NCBI GenBank assembly: GCA_030917725.1
Contig: JAUPUE010000048.1
Span: 1 to 5,819, forward strand
DNA length: 5,819 nucleotides
Direction: 5' to 3'
From: Patescibacteria group bacterium
GTDB taxonomy: Bacteria; Patescibacteriota; Minisyncoccia; Phycocordibacterales; EsbW-18
Position 1 is the first letter of the stretch, and every line of letters starts with the position of its first letter. Both the position numbers and the translations under genes were made by a program. Positions 1 to 5,482 of the stretch are shown here, in pieces. The notes beneath the pieces were generated by a model that was not told where the DNA came from, made no database searches, and saw only the letters and a program-made list of their open reading frames with translations.

Positions 1-795
1 GTTTCGTACTTTTCGACAGGTGGTCCTTCGGGTGAAATAGACTTCTTGTCACGCACACAGACGTGGCTGCCGTTCGCAGGATTCCTTTTTGGTGCTCTTG
101 TTGGCTTCATGGAAGATCTCACTGTCATCGGCGGTTCGAAGCGTTTCCCTGATGGGCTTCCATTCATCTATCGCGCAATCCCAGTGTTGGTCTTCGGGGC
201 ATTCATTGCATGGTGGTTCTACGCAAAGCTCGGTATGTCGGAGATCTTCATCCCGTTCTATGGATTTATGGACCTCGGTATCTGGTTCATCCCATTCTTC
301 CTACTTGTCCTCCTTTCTATCCTCATGAGCGGCGTTATCGACGGCATCGACGGTCTTTCGGGTGGCGTGCTCTCGGTAACATTCTCATCAATTGGTTTGA
401 TCGCATTCCTCAGCAGCCAATTCGATGCATCAGCGTTCTCATTCGTCATTGTCGGAGGGTTGCTTGCATTCCTGTGGTTCAATATTCCACCCGCACGTTT
501 CTATCTCACCGAAACAGGATTCATCGCACTTGCTCTGGCCCTTACCATTCTGGCGTTCATGACGAACACCGTCATTCTCTTGCCACTTCTCGCATTCATT
601 CCGTTCATGACCGTCATTACCAATATTATCCAAATCCTTTCCAAGAAGATTCGTGGCAAGAAGGTGTTCTTGGTCGCTCCTATCCACCATCACTTTGAGG
701 CTCTCGGCTGGCCACCGTACAAAGTCGTCATGCGCTACTGGATTATTTCGGTTATATTCGCATTCATCGGTGTCATCGTTGCCCTGGTTGGGTAG
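1..795 (+). CDS. mraY: MraY-family phospho-N-acetylmuramoyl-pentapeptide transferase, 5' end missing
   Basis: Frame 1 is open from the first base, so the true start lies upstream; the TTG at 46 is only the first start-like codon in view. The visible 264 codons are very hydrophobic, as expected for a multi-pass inner-membrane enzyme. MraY joins UDP-MurNAc-pentapeptide to undecaprenyl phosphate, giving lipid I. The MraY-specific tail is clear: APIHHHFE followed by GWP and RYWII (three His at 685-693), plus LWFN.PPA before the third catalytic loop. The family is usually about 320-360 residues, so roughly 60-100 residues are missing. Oddities: the DD pair is ED (112-117), the DDxxK lysine position is not Lys, the loop normally NLTDGLDGL reads GVIDGIDGL (331-357), and the GD(T/V)GS aspartate is Glu (TETG, Glu at 511-513). 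It may be a divergent true MraY or a paralogue with changed activity. Family assignment is firm; exact reaction is less so. Confidence 0.88.
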   Translation, partial: VSYFSTGGPSGEIDFLSRTQTWLPFAGFLFGALVGFMEDLTVIGGSKRFPDGLPFIYRAIPVLVFGAFIAWWFYAKLGMSEIFIPFYGFMDLGIWFIPFFLLVLLSILMSGVIDGIDGLSGGVLSVTFSSIGLIAFLSSQFDASAFSFVIVGGLLAFLWFNIPPARFYLTETGFIALALALTILAFMTNTVILLPLLAFIPFMTVITNIIQILSKKIRGKKVFLVAPIHHHFEALGWPPYKVVMRYWIISVIFAFIGVIVALVG

Positions 796-876
796 TTTAT
801 AAGTTCTTGAGTTGGAAAGTTAAGAAGTTCAAACAACAACTTTACAACATATAAACTTATCAACTTAAAACTACCC
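790..876. repeat. Imperfect inverted repeat spanning the mraY stop to the ftsW start
   Basis: The left arm GGGTAGTTT (790-798) is exactly complementary to AAACTACCC (868-876). After a one-base bulge at A799, TAAGTT (800-805) pairs with AACTTA (862-867). After a two-base internal loop, positions 808-813 pair with 854-859, including one G-T pair. Inside, AAAGTT (816-821) can pair with AACTTT (838-843). The spacer is built largely of AAGTT and AACTT words. The left arm contains the TAG stop of mraY and the right arm ends directly before the ATG of ftsW. It could be an RNA hairpin controlling ftsW translation, a weak transcription pause, or a small palindromic repeat element. The pairing is read directly; any function is inference. 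Confidence 0.7.
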
Positions 877-1995
877 ATGAAGAATCTCCCTGAAGCAGAC
901 AAGGCATTCGGTACCATCGTCCTTCTATTGGTCGGAATTGGATTCTTCATTTTTGTCTCGGCACTTCTTGGCCTCTTGGCTCGCGATTCGGGCCTCTTCT
1001 CCGCAATTGCAATTAATCAGTCGATATCATTGGTTGTTGGTCTTGTGGGATTCTATTTGGCATCACGAATCAAATACGCCACATGGAACAAATATGCGTT
1101 CTATCTTTTCATCGGTGGTCTCATAGCAACGGCACTTGTCTTCGTACCACATATCGGCTTTGAGCATGCGGGCGCAAAACGTTGGCTCGATATTTTTGGA
1201 TTCTCCATACAACCAGCAGAGATTATTAAGTTTGCTTTCGTTCTTTATCTCGCGGCATGGTACGCGATGATTAAACAACAGGTGGCAACATGGATGTATG
1301 GCCTCGGCCCACTCGTAGGACTTCTTGCTGCGGCAGGTACTGTTCTCGCATTCCAGCCCGACTATGGAACGTTCATCATTCTTGCTGTCACTGGCTTTGC
1401 AATGCTCTTCGTCGCAGGAGGTTCGTGGAAGCAAATAGCTGCCGTAACGCTCTCCGGCATCGCGCTCATCGCCATCCTCACACTGTCGGTTCCATACATC
1501 AAAAGCCGTGTGCTCACATTCGTCGACCCATCACGTGATCCACAAGGTGCGGGATATCAGATTCAGCAATCACTCATCGCGGTCGGTTCGGGTGATATCT
1601 TCGGTCGGGGATTCGGACAGAGCATCCAGAAGTTCAACTTTCTTCCTGAACCGGTGGGGGATTCGATCTTCGCAGTCTTTGCCGAAGAGTGGGGCTTTGT
1701 CGGAAGCGTGCTGTTAATTCTTCTCTTCAGCTCGTTCTTCCTGAGGGGATTCCGTATCGCCAAACAAGCACCGACCACATTTGCTCGGCTTACCGTCGTG
1801 GGATTCGTGACGCTGATTATCACCCAATCGTTCATGAACATCGGCTCGATGCTCGGTGTCTTCCCGCTAACCGGCGATCCACTCGTCTTTGTGAGCCAAG
1901 GCGGCACCTCACTTGTGATGGTCTTGGTTGCCTCGGGCATCATTCTCAATATTTCGAGGTACGCCAAAACCACAGAACACCTAGCTGTGAAGTAA
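877..1995 (+). CDS. ftsW: FtsW/RodA-type SEDS peptidoglycan glycosyltransferase
   Basis: This 372-residue polytopic membrane protein belongs to the SEDS family, which polymerises lipid II into glycan strands together with a class B penicillin-binding protein. Visible family marks in order: GAKRW (99-103), QPAE with the following K (112-118), QPDYGT (160-165), the long loop with QQSLIAVGSGD and QKFNFLPE, then Asp262 in PVGDSIFA, which aligns with the essential SEDS aspartate, EEWGF (270-274), and the C-terminal PLTGDPLVFVSQGGTS (330-345). Length is normal for FtsW/RodA. ATG at 877 is the natural start: a short charged N-terminus precedes the first membrane helix. There is no Shine-Dalgarno; the bases before the ATG are the right arm of an inverted repeat. 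FtsW (septal) rather than RodA (elongation) is suggested by proximity to mraY and murG, not by a decisive residue. The next gene starts 6 bases after its stop. Confidence 0.9.
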   Translation: MKNLPEADKAFGTIVLLLVGIGFFIFVSALLGLLARDSGLFSAIAINQSISLVVGLVGFYLASRIKYATWNKYAFYLFIGGLIATALVFVPHIGFEHAGAKRWLDIFGFSIQPAEIIKFAFVLYLAAWYAMIKQQVATWMYGLGPLVGLLAAAGTVLAFQPDYGTFIILAVTGFAMLFVAGGSWKQIAAVTLSGIALIAILTLSVPYIKSRVLTFVDPSRDPQGAGYQIQQSLIAVGSGDIFGRGFGQSIQKFNFLPEPVGDSIFAVFAEEWGFVGSVLLILLFSSFFLRGFRIAKQAPTTFARLTVVGFVTLIITQSFMNIGSMLGVFPLTGDPLVFVSQGGTSLVMVLVASGIILNISRYAKTTEHLAVK

Positions 1996-2001
1996 CGGCC
2001 C

Positions 2002-2529
2002 ATGAAAAAAGTTCTTCTTTTCCCTGGCGCATTCAATCCACCCCATTTGGGGCATGTGGCGATTCTTGAAGCAACGCTCAAAAAAGAATCATTCGATGAA
2101 ATTTGGATTATCCCTTCAGGAAACCGCGATGACAAAGTCATTTCTACGACATACGAAGACCGTCGCAATTTGGGAAACCTTTTTGTTGAGTTTCTCCGAA
2201 CAAAGATTTCTACACCAATCAAACTAATGACTGACGAGCTTGATGATGCAAAAGGCAGACCTACTCAGGAGACTCTAGAGGAAATCAAATCCCAACCCGA
2301 TATACAAACAGTTCAACTCATCGGTTCTGATGGTATGGCGAATCTCCAAGCATCATCCGACAAACAATTGAATATGGAAGATTTTATTGTGGCGCAAAGA
2401 GACTCAACAGATATCTCCAGCACCCAAATCCGGACCATGATACAAAATGGGGACTCGGGTTATCGAAACTTAGTTCCTCAAGAAATCGCAGACTATATTG
2501 ATATCAACGGGCTTTACCAGACGAAATAA
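2002..2529 (+). CDS. nadD: NadD-like nicotinate/nicotinamide mononucleotide adenylyltransferase
   Basis: The product is a 175-residue soluble nucleotidyltransferase of the HxGH superfamily. The N-terminus GAFNPPHLGH (9-18) matches the G.F.P.H.GH ATP-binding motif, and ISSTQIR (138-144) is the second ATP-binding motif. EIWIIPSG (33-40), PTQETLEEI (87-95, resembling the NadD 'T.DTL' segment), LIGSD (106-110) and the tail LVPQEIADYI..NGLY (158-172) all favour NadD over CoaD. NadD adenylates nicotinate mononucleotide on the way to NAD. The aromatic-rich segment after GSD is atypical (no L..W), and the protein is slightly shorter than typical NadD proteins (about 190-215), so substrate preference is uncertain. 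ATG at 2002 lies 6 bases after the ftsW stop with no Shine-Dalgarno, so it is probably cotranscribed with ftsW. It is more A+T-rich than the flanking genes (128 G+C in 300 bases over 2221-2520 by hand count) and has no clear connection to the wall pathway. Confidence 0.72.
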   Translation: MKKVLLFPGAFNPPHLGHVAILEATLKKESFDEIWIIPSGNRDDKVISTTYEDRRNLGNLFVEFLRTKISTPIKLMTDELDDAKGRPTQETLEEIKSQPDIQTVQLIGSDGMANLQASSDKQLNMEDFIVAQRDSTDISSTQIRTMIQNGDSGYRNLVPQEIADYIDINGLYQTK

Positions 2530-2538
2530 GCCATTTTT
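2510..2538 (+). terminator. Possible weak terminator at the end of the nadD-like gene
   Basis: GGCTT (2510-2514) is complementary to AAGCC (2528-2532), separated by 13 bases, and is followed by ATTTTT (2533-2538). The stem has only five pairs and includes part of the gene's stop codon, so at best this is a weak intrinsic terminator. The T-run also forms the upstream edge of the putative murG promoter. Confidence 0.3.
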
Positions 2539-2546
2539 GCTACACT
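2538..2546 (+). promoter_or_regulatory. Extended -10 promoter element before murG
   Basis: TGCTACACT fits an extended -10 element (TGnTAnAnT), with the -10 hexamer TACACT at 2541-2546 preceded by a T-run. No good -35 hexamer is visible at the usual spacing, as is common for extended -10 promoters. Transcription would begin about 7 bases downstream, near 2553, only a few bases before the murG ATG at 2556. The same motif occurs before gltX. The GAG at 2548-2550 could instead act as a very weak ribosome site. Confidence 0.5.
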
Positions 2547-2555
2547 AGAGAGCGT

Positions 2556-3704
2556 ATGAAAATCGTACTAACAGGAGGAGGCAGTGGGGGACACTTCTAC
2601 CCACTCATGGCGGTCGCCGAACGGCTTCGCGCTATTGCTCGTGAAGAACACCTTCTCGAACCAGATTTGTATTACCTCGCTCCCGAGGAATATGACAAAG
2701 ACATGCTCTTCGAGCAGAACATCACGTATCAGCATGTGAATGCGGGCAAGATACGTGAGTACAGTTCAATCAAGAACTTTTTTGATTTCTTCAAAACCGC
2801 GATTGGCATCATGAAGGCACTCGTGAAGCTCTTCTTCATCTTTCCTGATGTTGTCTTCAGCAAAGGTGGCTATGCGAGCGGTCCGGTGCTTTTTGCGGCA
2901 CGCATCCTCGGCATTCCGGTCATCATTCACGAATCAGACAGCGTTCCAAGCAAGGGTGGCGCGTGGGCTTCCAAGTTTGCAAAACGTATCGCTATCTCAT
3001 ATCCAGAAGCAGCCGAGGCATTCGGCAAGCTTGCAGCTAAGGCAGGAGGAAAGATTGCACTCACCGGTAACCCTGTCCGCAAAGATCTCCTTACACCTGC
3101 CACAGAGGGTGCAAAAGAGTTCCTCGATCTCAATGAAGAACTCCCGGTCATATTGGTCTTAGGAGGTTCTCAAGGCGCACAACGCATCAACGAAACACTC
3201 ATTGAGGCATTGCCTGAGCTTCTCGAAAAATACTACGTCATCCACCAAACAGGGAAGGCGCTATACGACATCACCAAGAACACTGCGGACATCATCCTTA
3301 GCGGCAACCAACACACTAACCGCTACAAGCCTTTTGCATATCTCGACCTCCTTGCAATGCGCATGGCCGCCGGTGCTGCGTCGCTCGTTATCTCACGTGC
3401 AGGCTCAAATGCCATCTTTGAGATCGCTGCATGGGGCAAGCCATCATTCATCATCCCGATTCCCGAAGATGTAAGCCGTGATCAGCGCAGCAACGCATTT
3501 GCCTACGCTCGCACCGGTGCCGCGCTCGTTATCGAACAAGCAAACCTCACCCCGCACCTCATTGTTTCCGAAATCGACCGTCTCATGGAAAACCCCACAG
3601 AACGCGAGAAGATGTCCGTTGCCGCAAAAGCATTTGCACGCCCTGATGCTGCCGACAAAATCGCTCGTGAAGTGATCGAGCTGGCGCTTGAACACGAGAG
3701 CTAG
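2556..3704 (+). CDS. murG: MurG, UDP-GlcNAc:lipid I N-acetylglucosaminyltransferase
   Basis: MurG adds GlcNAc from UDP-GlcNAc to lipid I on the cytoplasmic face of the membrane, making lipid II. The 382-residue protein has the GT28 two-domain pattern: Gly-rich loop TGGGSGGHFYP (6-16), GGYASGP (104-110), HESD (125-128, usually HEQN), TGNPVR (170-175), the second-domain loop GGSQGAQRIN (203-212), HQTG (230-233), SRAGSNAIFE (280-289) and the donor-binding GKPSFIIPIP (294-303) with Gln310. ATG at 2556 puts the first Gly-rich loop at the expected distance from the N-terminus. Length is slightly above the usual 355-365, partly from added residues around 28-40. Substitutions such as HEQN to HESD and DHQ to RDQ (308-310) mark a divergent lineage, but the main motifs are intact and I expect an active enzyme. 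All arginine codons I read in it are CGN. It appears to have its own promoter just upstream. Confidence 0.95.
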   Translation: MKIVLTGGGSGGHFYPLMAVAERLRAIAREEHLLEPDLYYLAPEEYDKDMLFEQNITYQHVNAGKIREYSSIKNFFDFFKTAIGIMKALVKLFFIFPDVVFSKGGYASGPVLFAARILGIPVIIHESDSVPSKGGAWASKFAKRIAISYPEAAEAFGKLAAKAGGKIALTGNPVRKDLLTPATEGAKEFLDLNEELPVILVLGGSQGAQRINETLIEALPELLEKYYVIHQTGKALYDITKNTADIILSGNQHTNRYKPFAYLDLLAMRMAAGAASLVISRAGSNAIFEIAAWGKPSFIIPIPEDVSRDQRSNAFAYARTGAALVIEQANLTPHLIVSEIDRLMENPTEREKMSVAAKAFARPDAADKIAREVIELALEHES

Positions 3705-3726
3705 AATTACTTACAAAAATACTTTT

Positions 3727-4095
3727 GTGCAACATAAGACATTTAAAGTAAATCTTCACGCACTCATTAGAAATAATCTTGGACAGACTCTCATCTTAAA
3801 AAGAGGAGATTATTGGGTTTTACCTGGAGGAAGACTCGAAGATGACCAATCGCCCGAAGCTGGACTAAGAAGAGAACTCCGAGAAGAAACGGGTCTCGAA
3901 GATATCGTGGTAAAGAATGTTTTAGATGTTGGTCTAAGCGATAGCAAAGAAACACTCCTTGTTATATTCGAATGCGAGAGCAAGGAATCATCAAATATTC
4001 AATTGAGTTCTGAACACTCCGAATTTGCATGGGTCACTAAAACGGATGCCAACACATACAACTTTGAATTCGAGGCAATAAAAGAAAAGATCTGA
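3727..4095 (+). CDS. NUDIX hydrolase of unknown substrate
   Basis: This small soluble protein (122 residues from GTG 3727) contains a Nudix box at 35-57: G, five residues, Gln41, seven residues, then RELREETGL (49-57). Nudix enzymes hydrolyse nucleoside diphosphates linked to another moiety; metal is held by the Glu residues of the REUxEE part, all present here (Glu50, Glu53, Glu54). The first Glu of the box is replaced by Gln41. A beta strand KVNLHALIRNN precedes the box and EHSEFAWV (96-103) follows, as is usual. No ATG is available. GTG 3727, 22 bases after murG, gives a natural N-terminus; TTG 3688, overlapping murG by 17 bases, would give 135 residues. Composition is unlike its neighbours: 139 G+C in 360 bases (3721-4080, hand count), and five of six arginines are AGA, whereas murG uses only CGN. 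Acquisition from another source is likely. Substrate cannot be predicted. Confidence 0.85.
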   Translation: MQHKTFKVNLHALIRNNLGQTLILKRGDYWVLPGGRLEDDQSPEAGLRRELREETGLEDIVVKNVLDVGLSDSKETLLVIFECESKESSNIQLSSEHSEFAWVTKTDANTYNFEFEAIKEKI

Positions 4096-4107
4096 ACATT
4101 CTTAGAT

Positions 4108-4128
4108 ACGAGAGGCCCTTTTCGTTTT
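4108..4128 (+). terminator. Possible weak intrinsic terminator after the NUDIX gene
   Basis: ACGAGAG (4108-4114) can pair with TTTTCGT (4119-4125) across the four-base loop GCCC, with two G-T pairs, and is followed by TTT. The stem is weak, and the T-run runs straight into the gltX promoter motif. Termination here would separate the NUDIX gene from gltX, but this is only suggestive. Confidence 0.33.
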
Positions 4129-4129
4129 A

Positions 4130-4138
4130 TGCTAAAAT
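4130..4138 (+). promoter_or_regulatory. Extended -10 promoter element before gltX
   Basis: TGCTAAAAT is an extended -10 element (hexamer TAAAAT at 4133-4138), preceded by GTTTTA. It agrees with the murG element TGCTACACT at seven of nine bases. No convincing -35 hexamer is visible. With initiation about 7 bases downstream, the transcript would start at or next to the A of the gltX ATG (4145), implying a leaderless mRNA; the six bases between (AAGCAC) hold no Shine-Dalgarno. Confidence 0.55.
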
Positions 4139-4144
4139 AAGCAC

Positions 4145-5479
4145 ATGACATCCGTTGTGACACGATTCGCACCTTCGCCTACAGGATTTCTCCACATGGG
4201 AGGTGTTCGTACGGCGCTTTTTTCATTCCTCTACGCTCGTCAGAACAAGGGCACCTTTGCTTTGCGTATCGAAGACACCGACGCAGCACGAAATAAGCCC
4301 GAATGGACGACCGGCCTCGTCGAAGACCTCAAGTGGCTTGGATTGGAGCATAATGTCTTTGTCATCCAGTCAGAACGAGCACCAAAACACAAAGAGTATC
4401 TCCAAAAGATCATCGACGAAGGAAAGGCATATATCTCAAAAGAGACACCGAAAGAAGAAGGTCAGCGAGATGAAGTGATCCGTTTCAAGAATCCAAATAA
4501 AGTCGTCGTCATCAACGATCTCATCCGTGGTGAGGTATCGATCGACACGACAGATCTCGGTGATTTCATCATCGCACGCTCAATCGACGAACCGCTCTAT
4601 CACTTCGCCGTCGTCGCAGACGATTTCGACATGGGTATCACGCATGTGATCCGCGCCGAAGAACATCTTTCAAATACTCCTCGCCAAATTCTCATCCAAG
4701 AAGCAATTGGTGCACCTCGTCCTGTCTACGCGCACCTTCCACTCGTGCTCGCTGCCGACAAATCAAAACTCTCTAAACGCAAGCACGGTGAGACAGTCTG
4801 GCTCACATACTATCGTTCACGTGGATATCTTTCTGCCGCAATCATCAACTTTGTTGCATTGCTTGGATGGAACCCCGGAACCGAACAAGAAATCCTTTCG
4901 CTCGACGACCTGATTGCGCAGTTCAAACTCGAGAATGTGCAAAAGGGTGGTGCGGTGTTCAATGTCGAAAAACTCGATTGGATCAATCGCGAATATATCA
5001 AGCTGCTTACACCCGAAGAACGCACGAAGCTCGTGCGAGAATTTGCACCGGCAGAAATCTCTGACGACGTTCTCATCAAACTTGAATCTGTCATCATCGA
5101 CCGCATCAGCGCATTCGGAGAAATCAAAGATCTCTTTGCAGCAGGGGAGTTCGATTACGTATTGAGCGAACCTGTCTACGAAGCAGAAAAGCTCGTCTGG
5201 AAAGCTGCATCAAAAGAAGAAACCATCGAACATCTGAAAAAAGCCATCGAACTTCTAAGTAATCTTCCTAACGAAGCTATTGAAGCTAACGAAGCTAAAG
5301 AGCTTCTGTGGCCGTACGCCGAAGAGAAGGGGAGAGGGAACGTTCTCTGGCCTATCCGCTATGCCCTGTCGGGAAAAGACAAGTCCCCTGACCCCTTTGT
5401 CTGCGCAGGCATCCTAGGCAAGGCTGTAACCCTAAAGCGCCTCGAAACAGGCCTCCAAAGCCTCCAGAATGCCCTATAA
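4145..5479 (+). CDS. gltX: Glutamyl-tRNA synthetase
   Basis: GltX is a class I aminoacyl-tRNA synthetase that charges tRNA-Glu in the cytoplasm, and in many bacteria also tRNA-Gln for later amidation. The 444-residue protein shows PSPTGFLHMGGVRTALF (the HIGH motif as HMGG, 17-20), RIEDTD (41-46), ITHVIRAEEHLSNTPRQ (165-181), and KLSKRKHG (208-215, the KMSKS loop). An alpha-helical anticodon-binding domain follows, ending with GRGNVLWPIRYALSG (396-410) and SPDPF. It is somewhat shorter than many bacterial GluRS (about 465-490). Much of the difference is near 95-110, where other enzymes carry a zinc-binding, Cys-containing insertion; here YISKETPKEEGQRDEVIRF passes almost directly to the next strand without Cys. 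I cannot tell from sequence whether it is discriminating. ATG 4145 is supported by the HIGH motif lying near the N-terminus. It probably has its own promoter, and the next gene starts 3 bases after its stop. Confidence 0.96.
   Translation: MTSVVTRFAPSPTGFLHMGGVRTALFSFLYARQNKGTFALRIEDTDAARNKPEWTTGLVEDLKWLGLEHNVFVIQSERAPKHKEYLQKIIDEGKAYISKETPKEEGQRDEVIRFKNPNKVVVINDLIRGEVSIDTTDLGDFIIARSIDEPLYHFAVVADDFDMGITHVIRAEEHLSNTPRQILIQEAIGAPRPVYAHLPLVLAADKSKLSKRKHGETVWLTYYRSRGYLSAAIINFVALLGWNPGTEQEILSLDDLIAQFKLENVQKGGAVFNVEKLDWINREYIKLLTPEERTKLVREFAPAEISDDVLIKLESVIIDRISAFGEIKDLFAAGEFDYVLSEPVYEAEKLVWKAASKEETIEHLKKAIELLSNLPNEAIEANEAKELLWPYAEEKGRGNVLWPIRYALSGKDKSPDPFVCAGILGKAVTLKRLETGLQSLQNAL
5268..5303 (+). 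repeat. Short 9-bp tandem repeat inside gltX
   Basis: Units CTAACGAAG, CTATTGAAG, CTAACGAAG and a degenerate CTAAAGAGC follow one another with a 9-base period. They encode the NEA-IEA-NEA-KEL stretch (376-387) in the anticodon-binding domain. The period keeps the frame, so gain or loss of a unit would change the protein by three residues in what looks like a surface helix or linker. Confidence 0.6.
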
Positions 5480-5482
5480 GCC

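Noticed and set aside
46..48. TTG at 46 as the real start of the MraY-like gene
   Set aside because: The frame is open back to base 1 with MraY-like residues before it, so the gene begins outside the window.
1563..2222. Long minus-strand open frame of 219 codons opposite ftsW and the NadD-like gene
   Set aside because: It lies antisense to two genes with clear family motifs, spans their junction, and its translation shows no recognisable domain; it is a shadow of the codon bias.
3688..3726. TTG 3688 as NUDIX start
   Set aside because: Not excluded. GTG 3727 was preferred because it avoids overlap with murG and the added 13 residues show no family similarity; neither start has a ribosome site.
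4093..4140. Possible TGA recoding (TGA as Gly), extending the NUDIX frame to the TAA at 4138-4140
   Set aside because: No in-frame TGA occurs in about 1,870 codons of the other genes and this one. Glycine uses ordinary GGN codons throughout, so TGA is read as stop.
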